NCBI GenBank assembly: GCA_030837965.1
Contig: JAUTXP010000030.1
Span: 1-64,000, forward strand
Direction of reading: 5' to 3'
Length of the DNA: 64,000 nt
From: Acidimicrobiaceae bacterium
Lineage (GTDB): Bacteria; Actinomycetota; Acidimicrobiia; Acidimicrobiales; JAUTXP01
Shown: positions 1 to 10,718 of the stretch, in pieces
Numbering within the stretch: position 1 is the stretch's first letter
Layout of the letters: every line of letters starts with the position of its first letter
The notes under the pieces: generated by a model
Told to the model about the DNA's origin: nothing
Database searches by the model: none
What the model saw: only the letters and a program-made list of their open reading frames with translations
Program-made: the position numbers and the translations under genes

Positions 1-80
1 AGACGACCACGTTGATAGGCCGGAGGTGTACGCACAGCAATGTGTTCAGCCGACCGGTACTAATCGGCCGAGGGCTTGGA
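1..80 (+). rRNA. 23S ribosomal RNA, 3' end (partial)
   Basis: The first 80 bases match the conserved 3' terminus of bacterial 23S rRNA: the segment GTTGATAGGCCGG, then GACCGGTACTAAT, then the closing-stem strand ending near GAGGGCTTGG. The rest lies left of the window. A 5S gene follows after about 110 bases, as in a normal rRNA operon. The exact 3' end is uncertain by several bases. Confidence 0.95.
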
Positions 81-191
81 ACAATTATTCTCGTGCTCGC
101 TATGGAAGTCTCAGGGGTGCAAATGCACCTGTACTGAGCGTGGTTTGCCCTTCGGGGCCCCCAGCGGCACTTCGGTTCCGATGGGGAAAGT

Positions 192-309
<118 letters not shown>

Positions 310-320
310 TAATTCGCAGC

Positions 321-348
321 GAGAAGCGCCCCTTCGGGGGCGCTTCTT
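321..348 (+). terminator. rRNA operon terminator
   Basis: A perfect stem GAAGCGCCCC / GGGGCGCTTC closes a stable TTCG tetraloop at 333-336, extended by an A-T pair, directly downstream of 5S. The following sequence is TTCGCG rather than a long T-run, as is common for high-GC actinobacterial terminators. Confidence 0.85.
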
Positions 349-389
349 CGCGTCCCGGCTTCGATGCGTTCTGCGGCCCGGTCGGCCAG

Positions 390-395
390 TAGCGT
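390..395 (+). promoter_or_regulatory. -10 box TAGCGT, leaderless spacing
   Basis: TAGCGT ends 7 nt before the ATG at 403, matching the TANNNT geometry seen before many genes here and supporting 403 rather than 364 as the start. Confidence 0.5.
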
Positions 396-402
396 CACGG
401 CC

Positions 403-1920
403 ATGACCCCCGCCGACGGCGACGGCGCCCCCCGTCGTCGCGCCCCCCGCGGCGCCGACAAGCCCAGGCCCGCCACCTCGTCCGGCAAACCCCCCCGCTC
501 CGGCACGCCCCGCGCAAGCACGCCTCGCGCAAGCACGCCTCGCGCCGGAGCCCCGCGCTCCGGCACCCCCCGCGCAAGCACGCCTCGCGCCGGCACGCCC
601 CGCGCCGGAGCCCCGCGCTCCGGAACCCCCCGCGCCAGCACGCCTCGCGCCGGCACGCCCCGCGCCGGAGCCGCGCGCGCCAGCACCCCCCGGGCCCCTC
701 GGCATTTGGGCGCAGATTCCCCCCAAAAGGGACGTCAACCACGCCCAAATACGGAGTCCGGGCGGGGCACCCCCCGTGCGAACACTCCCCGCGCCGGAGC
801 CGCGCGCGCCGGCACGCCCCGGGCCCCTCGGCATTTGGGCGCAGATTCGGTCGATAAACGGCGGGAACCACGCCCAAATAAGGACGATCGGGCCCGCAAG
901 CGAGCGGGCGGAGGCGACCCGGCCATGGGCTCGGCCGCCCGCCGGGCCGTGGACAGGGGCAGGTCGGCGGATAGGGGCAGTCGCCCGGCCCGACCGGCCC
1001 CTCGTGAAGAGCCGACCGTCCCGCGCACCTGGGGCGGCGTGGCCCGCAGGGGCGCTCGGGTCGTGGGCGAGCCCGCGGCCGGGTCGGCCAGCCGGGCCTG
1101 GCGCGACGCCATCGACAAGGACCGCGACCGAGACCGGGACCGGGCCCAGCCCCCCGAGTGGACGCCGGAGGTCTGGATCGAGGAGCCCGACGCCAGCCGC
1201 CCCCGTCCCCGCGCGGCCCGCGCCAGCGCCGGCCGCCCCCGCACGCCCCAAGCCCAAGCTCAGGCGCCGAAGCCCGCCCCCCGCGGACGCGGCGCCCGCC
1301 TTCCCGCCCCGGTCAAGGACGAGCTGGGCCGGGCCAACCGCCGGGTCGCGCCCAAGTTGGAGCACCGCCTGGCGGAGGCGGTTCGGGCCTACCAGCACGA
1401 CCGCTACCAGGACGCCCGGCGCATCCTGCGTCCCCTGGCCGAGGCTGCGCCCGGCGCGGCCGCGGTGCGGGAGCTGCACGGCCTGACCCTCTATCGCATG
1501 AACCGGTGGATCGAGGCCCGTAAGGAGCTCGAGGCGTTCCACGCCCTCACCGGCTCCTACGACCAGCACCCTGTGCTGATGGACTGCTGCCGGGCGCTCA
1601 AGCGCTGGAGCAAGGTCGAGTCGCTTTGGGCCGACCTGCGCGAGGCCTCGCCGGGCGCGGACATCGTGTCCGAAGGGCGCATCGTGGCCGCGGGCGCAAT
1701 GGCCGACCGGGGCCGCCTGGCCGAGGGCATCCACCTCCTGGACCGGGCGCCCACGGACGTGAAGCGGCCCAAGCTGCATCACCTGCGCACCTGGTATGCG
1801 CTGGCCGACCTGCACGAGCGGGCGGGGGACATCCCCCGGGCCAGGGCCCTGTTCACCGCCGTCCTGCGCCAGGACGCGGACTTCGCCGACGTCGGGGAGC
1901 GCCTCGCAGGCCTCGGCTGA
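403..1920 (+). CDS. Low-complexity Pro/Arg/Ala-rich protein with C-terminal TPR-like region
   Basis: The predicted protein has 505 aa. Residues 1 to about 300 are very basic and repetitive, built on units like TPRAG, TPRAS and APRSG; about residues 320-505 are helical with TPR-like spacing (for example RRILRPLAEAAPGAAAVREL and ARALFTAVLRQDADFADVGE). The N-terminal part encodes two copies of a palindromic element (704-750 and 833-879) within a 129-bp tandem duplication, so both stay in frame. No signal peptide or catalytic motif is seen. The start at 403 is chosen for its TAGCGT box; an in-frame ATG at 364 is the alternative. The TPR part may mediate protein contacts, but the function is unknown. 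Confidence 0.75.
   Translation: MTPADGDGAPRRRAPRGADKPRPATSSGKPPRSGTPRASTPRASTPRAGAPRSGTPRASTPRAGTPRAGAPRSGTPRASTPRAGTPRAGAARASTPRAPRHLGADSPQKGRQPRPNTESGRGTPRANTPRAGAARAGTPRAPRHLGADSVDKRREPRPNKDDRARKRAGGGDPAMGSAARRAVDRGRSADRGSRPARPAPREEPTVPRTWGGVARRGARVVGEPAAGSASRAWRDAIDKDRDRDRDRAQPPEWTPEVWIEEPDASRPRPRAARASAGRPRTPQAQAQAPKPAPRGRGARLPAPVKDELGRANRRVAPKLEHRLAEAVRAYQHDRYQDARRILRPLAEAAPGAAAVRELHGLTLYRMNRWIEARKELEAFHALTGSYDQHPVLMDCCRALKRWSKVESLWADLREASPGADIVSEGRIVAAGAMADRGRLAEGIHLLDRAPTDVKRPKLHHLRTWYALADLHERAGDIPRARALFTAVLRQDADFADVGERLAGLG
490..680 (+). repeat. GC-rich coding tandem repeats (TPRA-type units)
   Basis: Imperfect repeats of 15-30 bp based on CGCCCCGCGCCGGAGCC and CACGCCTCGCGC encode alternating TPRAG/TPRAS/APRSG blocks. 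They probably expand and contract by slippage. Confidence 0.8.
704..750 (+). repeat. Palindromic element, family E copy 1 (inside a CDS)
   Basis: Arms ATTTGGGCG (704-712) and CGCCCAAAT (742-750) enclose 29 nt. The flanks are C-rich on the left and G-rich on the right, like the intergenic palindromes of this window. It is read in frame as about residues 101-116 of the TPR-like protein. Confidence 0.7.
833..879 (+). repeat. Palindromic element, family E copy 2 (inside a CDS)
   Basis: It has the same 9-bp arms and the same 47-nt length as copy 1, 129 bp further on, but its loop has diverged. It is read in frame as about residues 144-159 of the TPR-like protein. Confidence 0.7.
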
Positions 1921-2043
1921 CGACCCTCCCGCATATTTCAGTGGTTCTTGTTACACCCCCCTGCCATGATGTCGGCAGCGGTCGCGATCGACGCTGCATC
2001 TCCCCGGTCGCCTTTGCCTGTTTCATACGCGAAGGGGAGAGCC

Positions 2044-2538
2044 ATGCCGGTCACCCGGCCCACAGCCGCAGAGGTCCTGCGCGCCATCATCGACCTGCTC
2101 GACGAGGCCGCCGCAGCCGAGAACGCTTCGGCGCCTGCCGCGCTGGTGCGCATCGACCGCCTGCCCGCCACGGCTGACGACGAGGTCCAGTTCTCGCTGC
2201 AACGGCTGGAGCCCGGCCAGCACCCGCTTGCCGTGCTGCGCGGCTTCGTGGCGCCCCCCACATGGGCGGGGATCGGAGTAGTGGCCGGGGGCCGGTGCCA
2301 GTCGATGGACGACCCGTCTCGGGTCGGGCGGGCCCGGGTGATCGTGGTGTTGGCCAGAGACGGCACCATGGCTTCCGGCCTGCGGGTGGACGGCGACCCG
2401 ATGGTGGTCGACGTGGCGCCTGCGGGAGCGACCGTCATCGGCGACATCCCCCTCGCGTTGTGCCGGGCCCTCGGCGTCCCCGTGGTGACGGGGCCCACGC
2501 CGGGGCTGCCCGACAGCCCGCAAGGAGATACCGGATGA
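2044..2538 (+). CDS. Hypothetical protein, operon with SSB-like gene
   Basis: A 164-aa protein of unknown function. The start at 2044 is favoured by a strong ribosome-binding site (AAGGGGAGAG at 2030-2039); upstream in-frame ATGs at 1948 and later lack one. The N-terminal third is helical (TAAEVLRAIIDLLDEAAAAE) and the rest looks beta-rich. No signal peptide, membrane helix or catalytic motif is visible. Its stop overlaps the start of the next gene (ATGA), so it is translationally coupled to the OB-fold protein, which hints at a DNA-related role but does not prove one. Confidence 0.7.
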   Translation: MPVTRPTAAEVLRAIIDLLDEAAAAENASAPAALVRIDRLPATADDEVQFSLQRLEPGQHPLAVLRGFVAPPTWAGIGVVAGGRCQSMDDPSRVGRARVIVVLARDGTMASGLRVDGDPMVVDVAPAGATVIGDIPLALCRALGVPVVTGPTPGLPDSPQGDTG

Positions 2539-2873
2539 ACGTCAGCGTCGTACAGGGACATCTCAGCCGCTCCCCGGAGGAGCGCATCCTGCCGTCGGGC
2601 GACCGCCTCGTGAGCCTCGAGGTGTCGGTCCGCCGTCCGAACCAGTCAACCGAGTCGGTGCCGGTCGCGTGGCCCGACGCGCCCAAGAACGTGACCATCC
2701 TCGAACCGGGGACGGAGGTGCTCGTGCTCGGCCGCGTGCGCCGCCGCTTCTTCCGGGCGGGCGGGTTCACGCAGAGCAGAACCGAAGTGGTGGCCGAGTC
2801 AGTGGTGCCCGTGCGCCATCCCAAGAAGGTGCAGGCGTTGCTGGACAAGGCCGCGGCCCGCCTCAGCGAGTGA
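2535..2873 (+). CDS. Single-stranded DNA-binding protein-like OB-fold protein
   Basis: The product has 112 aa and an SSB/OB-fold pattern: an opening strand MNVSVVQGHLSRSPEERILPSG, a strand LVSLEVSVRRP, a TESVPVAWPDAP segment and a closing LGRVRRRFFRAGG with basic residues suited to nucleic-acid contact. It is shorter than housekeeping SSB and lacks the acidic DDDIPF-type tail, so it is probably an accessory SSB-like protein. An AAGGAG site at 2522-2527 precedes the ATG, which overlaps the upstream stop by 4 nt. Confidence 0.75.
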   Translation: MNVSVVQGHLSRSPEERILPSGDRLVSLEVSVRRPNQSTESVPVAWPDAPKNVTILEPGTEVLVLGRVRRRFFRAGGFTQSRTEVVAESVVPVRHPKKVQALLDKAAARLSE

Positions 2874-2892
2874 CGGCGGCCCCGAGGTCGAG

Positions 2893-2931
2893 CGAGCAGG
2901 TGCGAGCAGGTGCGAGAAGGAGAAGGAGAGG
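2893..2931 (+). repeat. Short purine-rich tandem repeat
   Basis: Two copies of the 10-mer GAGCAGGTGC are followed by GAGAAGGAGAAGGAGAGGAGG in the gap after the SSB-like gene. No function is evident. Confidence 0.5.
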
Positions 2932-3015
2932 AGGCGACGACCAAATGCGCAGGATGACGTTGAGCACAACTTTCGCGACACGAACGGGCCAGCCGGGCGT
3001 AGTTCAGGGATGGCA

Positions 3016-3054
3016 GGCCGCGAACGGCCGGAGGGAGGCCGACCGTTCGCGGCC
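3016..3054 (+). promoter_or_regulatory. Inverted repeat over the aldolase promoter (possible operator)
   Basis: A perfect 12-bp inverted repeat, GGCCGCGAACGG (3016-3027) and CCGTTCGCGGCC (3043-3054), is separated by 15 nt. The right arm lies just upstream of the proposed -10 box at 3060-3065, so the repeat overlaps the -35 region, as an operator would. Confidence 0.5.
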
Positions 3055-3059
3055 GGCGA

Positions 3060-3065
3060 TAGGCT
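3060..3065 (+). promoter_or_regulatory. -10 box TAGGCT, leaderless spacing
   Basis: TAGGCT lies 6 nt before the aldolase ATG at 3072; no Shine-Dalgarno sequence is present. Confidence 0.5.
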
Positions 3066-3071
3066 GCCGTC

Positions 3072-4124
<1,053 letters not shown>

Positions 4125-4184
4125 TCGTTCCGGCGGCGGGTGGGGCCGCCGCGGGCAGCGGCGGGGAAAGGCGTCAGTCGGCAG

Positions 4185-4190
4185 TAGACT
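4185..4190 (+). promoter_or_regulatory. Possible -10 box (TAGACT) for korAB
   Basis: TAGACT fits the local TANNNT consensus but lies about 64 nt upstream of the korA start, so this transcript would have a short leader. No clear -35 box is seen. Confidence 0.3.
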
Positions 4191-4253
4191 CGCCCCTCGT
4201 ACCGGCATGCCCACCCGATCGCGTCCCGCGGCCGGAGGGCCAGACCTGCCGGC

Positions 4254-6163
4254 GTGATGACCGTCGGGGGGAACAGCTTGACCGACACCGCAGAACATCC
4301 GCTTCAGACCCTGGACCGGGTCGTCATCCGCTTCGCGGGCGACTCGGGCGATGGCATGCAGCTCACCGGCGACCGTTTCACGAGCGTCAGCGCCCTGTTC
4401 GGCAACGACTTGTCGACGCTGCCGGACTACCCGGCCGAGATCCGTGCGCCCGCGGGGACGCTGGCCGGAGTCTCGGCCTTCCAGGTCAGCATCGCCGACC
4501 ACGACATCCTGACGCCGGGCGACGCGCCCAATGTGCTGGTGGCCATGAACCCGGCCGCCCTCAAGGCCAATCTCAAGGACCTGCTGTCGGGTGGGACCAT
4601 CCTCGTCAACGTCGACGCCTTCGACGAGCGCAACCTGGTCAAAGCCGGGTACGAGGCCAACCCGCTCACCGACGACAGCCTCGCCGGCTACACGGTGTAC
4701 GAGGTCCCCATGACCAGCCTCACGCTGGAGGCGGCCAAGCCGACGGGCGCCAAGCCGCGCGACGCGGAGCGGAGCAAGAACTTCTTCGCCCTGGGCCTGG
4801 TGTCATGGATGTACACCCGCCCGGTGGAGGACACCCTCCAGTGGATCGCGGCCCGGTTCGCCAAGACCCCGACGGTGGCCGAGTCCAACGCCTTGGCCTT
4901 CAAGGCGGGCTACAACTTCGGCGAGACGGCCGAACTGTTCGACAGCGCCTACGAGGTCAAGCCCACCCACTTCGACCCGGGCACCTACACCAACATCAGC
5001 GGGAACACGGCCATCGCGTGGGGCCTGGTCGCGGCCGGGCAGCTGGCCAACCTGCCGGTGTTCCTGGGCTCGTACCCCATTACGCCTGCGTCGGACATCC
5101 TGCACGAGCTGTCGAAGCACAAGAACTTCGGCGTGCGCACCATGCAGGCCGAAGACGAGATCGCGGGAGTGGGGGCGGCCCTGGGCGCGGCGTTCGGCGG
5201 ACACCTGGGCGTGACGACCACCAGCGGGCCTGGGGTCGTGCTCAAGAGCGAGACCATCGGGCTGGCCGTGAGCATGGAGCTGCCGCTGGTGATCATCGAC
5301 ATCCAGCGGGGTGGCCCATCGACCGGGCTGCCGACCAAGACCGAGCAGGCCGACCTGCTCCTGGCCGTGTACGGCAGGCACGGCGAGTCGCCGTTGCCGG
5401 TGGTGGCGGCCAAGACGCCTTCGGACTGCTTCTTCGCGGCCATCGAGGCCGTGCGCATCGCGGTGAAGTACCGCACCCCGGTGATCCTGCTGTCGGACGG
5501 CTACCTGGCCAACGGCACCGAGCCCTGGCGACTGCCCGCGGTGGAGGACCTGCCCGAGATCAGCGCGCCCTTCACCACCGAGCCGAACGGCACGGACGCG
5601 GCGGGCAACCCGGTGTACCTGCCGTTCCTGCGGGACCCCGAGACGCTCGCCCGCCCCTGGGCCGTGCCTGGGACGCCAGGGCTGGAGCACCGCATCGGCG
5701 GACTGGAGAAGTCGGACCCGACCGGGAACATCAGCTACGACCCGGCCAACCACGAGCACATGGTGCGGACCCGGGCGGCCAAGGTGGCGGGCATCGCCAA
5801 GGACATCCCGCCCGTCGAGGTGGACGACCAGGAGGGCGCCGAGCTTTTGGTGCTGGGCTGGGGCTCGACCTACGGGAGCATCGGGGCCGCGGTGGCTGCG
5901 GCCCGAGCTGGCGGGCGCAAGGTGGCCCAGGCCCACCTCACCCACCTGAGCCCGTTCCCGGCCAACCTGGGCGAGGTGCTGTCGCGGTACCGGCGGGTGA
6001 TCGTGCCCGAGATGAACCTGGGCCAGTTGAGCCGCATGGTGCGGGCCGAGTTCCTGGTCGACGCCAGGGCGGTGTCGAAGGTGCAGGGCCAGCCGTTCAA
6101 GGCGTCCGAAATCCAGGCCGCCATCGACGAGGCCCTCGAGAGCTTGCAGTCGGAGGCACGAGC

Positions 6164-6167
<4 letters not shown>
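4254..6167 (+). CDS. korA: 2-oxoacid:ferredoxin oxidoreductase, alpha (gamma-alpha fused) subunit
   Basis: This 637-aa subunit pairs with KorB to decarboxylate a 2-oxoacid, most likely 2-oxoglutarate, to its CoA thioester with reduction of ferredoxin. The N-terminal gamma domain (IRFAGDSGDGMQLTGDRF, about residues 23-215) is followed by the TPP pyrimidine-binding domain (YPITPASDILHELSK near residue 274, then GLPTKTEQADLL) and a transketolase-C-like domain (about 520-637). The gamma-alpha fusion is typical of KorA. The start is ambiguous: tandem ATGs at 4254/4257, or TTG at 4278 preceded by a GGGGGG purine stretch. It overlaps korB by ATGA. Confidence 0.93.
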
Positions 6168-7180
<1,013 letters not shown>

Positions 7181-7262
7181 CGTCGAGCGGCACTCCCGGT
7201 CGCGGCACGAGCGAAAGCCGACTGGGAGCGTAAGGATTGGTAAGGCTAAGCTCGATCGCGCC

Positions 7263-8342
7263 ATGCGCGTCCTACCCACCCGAGTGGTGCGACTGCTGCG
7301 GACGGCGGGTGCACTCGGCCTGTTCGGCGGTGCCACGCTCGCCGTCGTCACCGGCGCCACGCCGCTCGCCCACGCCGCTACGCAGGTCTCCGTCACCGGC
7401 GGCTACTACTGGGCCGACCAGCCTGCGCCGCTGCCACCGCCCGTCGGCCAGCCTCTGGGCAACCTGTCCAACCCCACGGTCCCCGCAGGCGACTGGGGGG
7501 TCGGTGCTCGCAATGACGAGTCGAACATGGAGACCTATCTCCACGTCAACTTGAGCACGCTGCCTCTGCCCGGCACGGCCAGCGGCTTCGTCCTGCACCT
7601 GGCCGAGGACGCCGGTAGCGCGGGTTCGGCCACTGCTTTGATCGACGCCGTGGCCGTGCCCGAGTACTTCGGCGACGACGCCGTGGCCCGGCCCTACGGC
7701 GAGCAGCCGACGGTGCCGGAGGGGGCGACCAAGGTTCGGGGCCAGCGCTCGACGACCGGGGAGTGGACCTGGGACGTCACCGCCTTCGTCTCCGACTGCC
7801 TCCAGAGCGAGCGGCCGGACTGTGGCATGGCCCTGCTGCCCGCGGGCGGCACCTTCCAGGTCAACTTCGTCGGCCCCACCGCGCCGGACGACCCCACCGG
7901 GACCCGGCACCCGCCGTTCGCCATCGGCGAGGCCATGGCCTCGTCTACCAACGACACGACGGACACCACCGCTGCGGTGGTGGAGGACACCACGCCGCCG
8001 CCGGACACCAGTTCAGGCGGCAGCAGCACCAATGACGTCGTCCCCATCAACGACACCCCGCCTGCGCCCGACGTGGTGACGCCTATCGACACGCCCATCC
8101 CCCCGCCGTCCACGCCCTTCGTGGCCCGGCCCGCGCCCAAGCGGGTTGCCGTCCAGCGCAAGGAGCACGGCGCCCCGCCCTTCGCCTTCTTCCTGGCCGT
8201 CCTCGGCGCCCTGGTGTTCTTCGGCTCGGGGATGTTCGCCCTGGGCGAAGATGGCGAGCCCGGCCTCCCCCGTACCGGGAGCGTCTTCAAGACGCTCGAC
8301 CAACGACTGGCCGCGGCCCGGCGGCAGTCTTCCAAGGAGTGA
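7263..8342 (+). CDS. Exported surface-anchored protein of unknown function
   Basis: The predicted 359-aa protein starts with an Arg-rich signal peptide (hydrophobic core near residues 13-30, cleavage likely after AHA). A beta-rich extracellular domain of about 190 aa follows (VSVTGGYYWADQ to HPPFAIGEAM), resembling carbohydrate- or cell-wall-associated DNRLRE-like modules only weakly. A Thr/Ser/Pro-rich stalk leads to a single C-terminal membrane helix (FAFFLAVLGALVFFGSGM) and a basic tail. A longer upstream frame exists, but the ATG at 7263 gives a proper signal peptide. It ends 2 nt before the binding-protein start codon, so it may be an accessory factor of the importer operon. Confidence 0.75.
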   Translation: MRVLPTRVVRLLRTAGALGLFGGATLAVVTGATPLAHAATQVSVTGGYYWADQPAPLPPPVGQPLGNLSNPTVPAGDWGVGARNDESNMETYLHVNLSTLPLPGTASGFVLHLAEDAGSAGSATALIDAVAVPEYFGDDAVARPYGEQPTVPEGATKVRGQRSTTGEWTWDVTAFVSDCLQSERPDCGMALLPAGGTFQVNFVGPTAPDDPTGTRHPPFAIGEAMASSTNDTTDTTAAVVEDTTPPPDTSSGGSSTNDVVPINDTPPAPDVVTPIDTPIPPPSTPFVARPAPKRVAVQRKEHGAPPFAFFLAVLGALVFFGSGMFALGEDGEPGLPRTGSVFKTLDQRLAAARRQSSKE

Positions 8343-8344
8343 TC

Positions 8345-9820
8345 GTGAAACGCCGTCGCATCGTCAGCCTTCTGGCCCTGCTCAGCGCCTGCACGCTGGT
8401 GGCAGGGGCCTGCGGGCAGAAGTCAGGGATCCACCTGTCGGCCAGCGGCTCGTCGGGCGGTCTGGGCGGGATCGATGAGGGCACGGGCGGCACGGGCACC
8501 GGGACCGGGGGCGACACCTCGCTCGGCGGGACGGCGGGCGGGACGGGCACGGGCGGCACCGGGACGGCGACGGGCGGGGGTGGCACCAGCGCGGTGGGCA
8601 CCGGCGGGCGGTCCACCGGTACGGGCACCGGCGGTACGGGCACCGGCGGCGGCGGTACTGGAGGCGGCGGTACGGGAGGCGGAGGCGGCGGCGTCAGCGC
8701 GGCGGACACCACCGGCGTGAGCGCCACCGAGATCAAGATCGGCATCCACGCCCCGGCCACCGGCGCGGGCGCTCCTGCGGCCAGCTTCCAGAACTACTTC
8801 GACCTCTACTTCAAGACCATCGGCCCGACCATCAACGGCCGCAAGGTGACCGTCTACTTCGAAGACGACGGGTACAACCCGAGCCAGGCCCGGGCCGCGT
8901 GCAAGAAGCTGGTCCAAGAGCAGCACGTGTTCCTGCTCGTGGGCGGCGGCGGCACCGACCAGATCGTGGAGTGCGCCAAGTACGCGGACAGCGTGGGCGT
9001 GCCCTACCTGGCCGAGGGCGTGACCGAGGCGGGCCTGAACACGCTGAAGCGCTACTTCGCCGAGTCGATGAGCTACAAGGCCCAAGGCGTGCTGTTGGCC
9101 CAGTACGTCAAGGCCAAGTCGGGCAAGACCAAGTGGGCCATGATCCGCGGCAACACGGCCAACTTCGAAGACGCCCACACCGGCTTCGTGAGCGCGGCCA
9201 ACGCGGCCGGGCTGACCAAGGTCTACGACCAGGCCGTCCCCAAGGACTCCGACAACCAGGCCATGGCCTCGGCCGCGACCGCCTTTTGCTCGGCGCCGGG
9301 CGGGCTGCCCGACAAGTCGGACGTGGCCATGTACCCGCTGATGTCGCCCAAACTCTTCATCGCCTTCGCCTTGGCCGCGGCCCAGCAGCAGTGCTTCCCC
9401 CGCTACGCGGGCATCGGGATCACCCTCGGCCTGGACGTAGTGGCCAAGGCGGTGTGCGACTCGGGCGCATTCAAGAACGGGGCCACCTTCTTCTCGCCCT
9501 ACCAGGCTTTGGACCAGGCCGACCCCGCCTACAAGCAGGCCGTGGCCAGCCACCCTGACGCCGACGACATCGCCTACGCGCTGTGGGCCGCCGAGAAGCT
9601 GCTCGGCGAGCAGTTGCGGGCCGCGGGCAAGAACATCAACAGACAGTCGTTCGTCGACGGCATCCTGGCCGCCAAGATCTTCGACGTCGGGACCTATCCA
9701 AAGGTCAACTACAACAACACCCGCTTCGGCGGGACGGCAGTGCACGTCCTTCAGGCCGACTGCTCGGTCAAGGGATCTGGGCACTACACCACCCAGTCGC
9801 AGAACAACTCGAGCTTCTAG
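8345..9820 (+). CDS. Branched-chain amino-acid-type ABC transporter substrate-binding lipoprotein
   Basis: This 491-aa lipoprotein has a lipobox near residue 20 (LVAGAC), which would anchor it to the outer face of the membrane. About residues 40-120 form an extreme Gly/Thr linker, followed by a type I periplasmic-binding fold (VSATEIKIGIHAPATGAG, GRKVTVYFEDDGYNPSQA, LVGGGGTDQIVECAKYA). GTG 8345 is preferred because AAGGAG lies 5 nt upstream; an in-frame GTG at 8339 is the alternative. It heads a complete LivHMGF importer. The ligand is not determinable: the family also binds amides, urea and aromatic compounds. Confidence 0.9.
   Translation: MKRRRIVSLLALLSACTLVAGACGQKSGIHLSASGSSGGLGGIDEGTGGTGTGTGGDTSLGGTAGGTGTGGTGTATGGGGTSAVGTGGRSTGTGTGGTGTGGGGTGGGGTGGGGGGVSAADTTGVSATEIKIGIHAPATGAGAPAASFQNYFDLYFKTIGPTINGRKVTVYFEDDGYNPSQARAACKKLVQEQHVFLLVGGGGTDQIVECAKYADSVGVPYLAEGVTEAGLNTLKRYFAESMSYKAQGVLLAQYVKAKSGKTKWAMIRGNTANFEDAHTGFVSAANAAGLTKVYDQAVPKDSDNQAMASAATAFCSAPGGLPDKSDVAMYPLMSPKLFIAFALAAAQQQCFPRYAGIGITLGLDVVAKAVCDSGAFKNGATFFSPYQALDQADPAYKQAVASHPDADDIAYALWAAEKLLGEQLRAAGKNINRQSFVDGILAAKIFDVGTYPKVNYNNTRFGGTAVHVLQADCSVKGSGHYTTQSQNNSSF
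8481..8695 (+). repeat. Gly/Thr-encoding low-complexity repeats
   Basis: G-rich tandem units such as GGCACCGGGACGGG and GGCGGCGGTACTGGA encode the GTGGTGTGG-like linker of the binding protein. The coding strand has many G-runs and could form G-quadruplexes. Confidence 0.75.
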
Positions 9821-9826
9821 CCGCCG

Positions 9827-10714
9827 ATGCTCGCATTGGCGTTGGGGCAGCCGATCGTCCTCGGCATCGTCCAGGGCGCGGCCTTCGGCCTGATGGCCAT
9901 CGGCCTGGTCCTGATCTACAAGAGCAGCCGGGTCTTCAACTTCGCGGCGGGCGAGTTCGCCACCCTCGGGGCGTTCGCCTACTACTTGTCGAAGGACAAG
10001 GTGCCGGTGCCCATCGCGGCTGTCATCGGCGTGGTGGTGGGCATCGTGGCCGGGCTGTTGACCGAGCGGCTGGTCGTGCGGCCGCTGGCCAACCGGCCCA
10101 AGGTCACGGTCCTGGTGGCCACCGCGGCCACGGCCATCACCATCATCGCCGTGCAGTTCCTGGCCGGGGCGACGGGCAAGACCTTCGCCGTGCCCGCGCT
10201 GTGGAAGGGCACCCTGCCGTTCCGCATCCTGGGCCTGTACGTGTCCTACCAGCAGCTCATCGTGCTGCTGGCCTTGGCCTTGGCGGGCGGCGCGCTGGCC
10301 TTGTTCTTCTCCCAAACCGACTTGGGCCTGGCCACGTTGGCCACGAGCCAGGAGCCCACGGCCAGTCGGCTCATGGGCATCCGCGTCAACCGGGTGGCCA
10401 TGCTCACGTGGGGCCTGGCCGGCGGCCTGGGCGGGCTGGCGGGCGTGCTGTTGAGCCCGACCCTCGGCAACTTCACGCCGGCCTACGGCACCACCGACTT
10501 GTTGACGCAGTCGTTCACCGCGGCCGTGCTGGGCGGCATGACGTCGGTGCCGGGCGCCTTCGTGGGCGGCCTGGCCCTGGGCCTGGTGCAGAACCTGGCC
10601 CAGTTCAACATAAGCAGCGACACCCTGCCCGGCGCGCAGTTCGTGGCCGTGCTGGTGGTGCTCGTCATCGTCCTGCTGGTGCGGCCCACTGGCATCCTGG
10701 GCAAGGAGGCGTAG
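9827..10714 (+). CDS. livH: ABC transporter permease, LivH family
   Basis: A 295-aa integral membrane permease with about eight hydrophobic segments. Family features are the N-terminal GIVQGAAFGLMAIGLVLIYK followed by RVFNFAAGEFATLGAFAYY, and the loop ATSQEPTASRLMGIRVNRVA. It forms the channel with LivM and is energised by LivG and LivF. It lies 6 nt after the binding-protein stop and 4 nt before livM. Confidence 0.92.
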   Translation: MLALALGQPIVLGIVQGAAFGLMAIGLVLIYKSSRVFNFAAGEFATLGAFAYYLSKDKVPVPIAAVIGVVVGIVAGLLTERLVVRPLANRPKVTVLVATAATAITIIAVQFLAGATGKTFAVPALWKGTLPFRILGLYVSYQQLIVLLALALAGGALALFFSQTDLGLATLATSQEPTASRLMGIRVNRVAMLTWGLAGGLGGLAGVLLSPTLGNFTPAYGTTDLLTQSFTAAVLGGMTSVPGAFVGGLALGLVQNLAQFNISSDTLPGAQFVAVLVVLVIVLLVRPTGILGKEA

Positions 10715-10718
10715 GGCG

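Noticed and set aside
8481-8695. Possible CRISPR-like or minisatellite array
   Set aside because: The units are short, irregular and maintain the reading frame of a lipoprotein linker; there are no spacers or cas genes.
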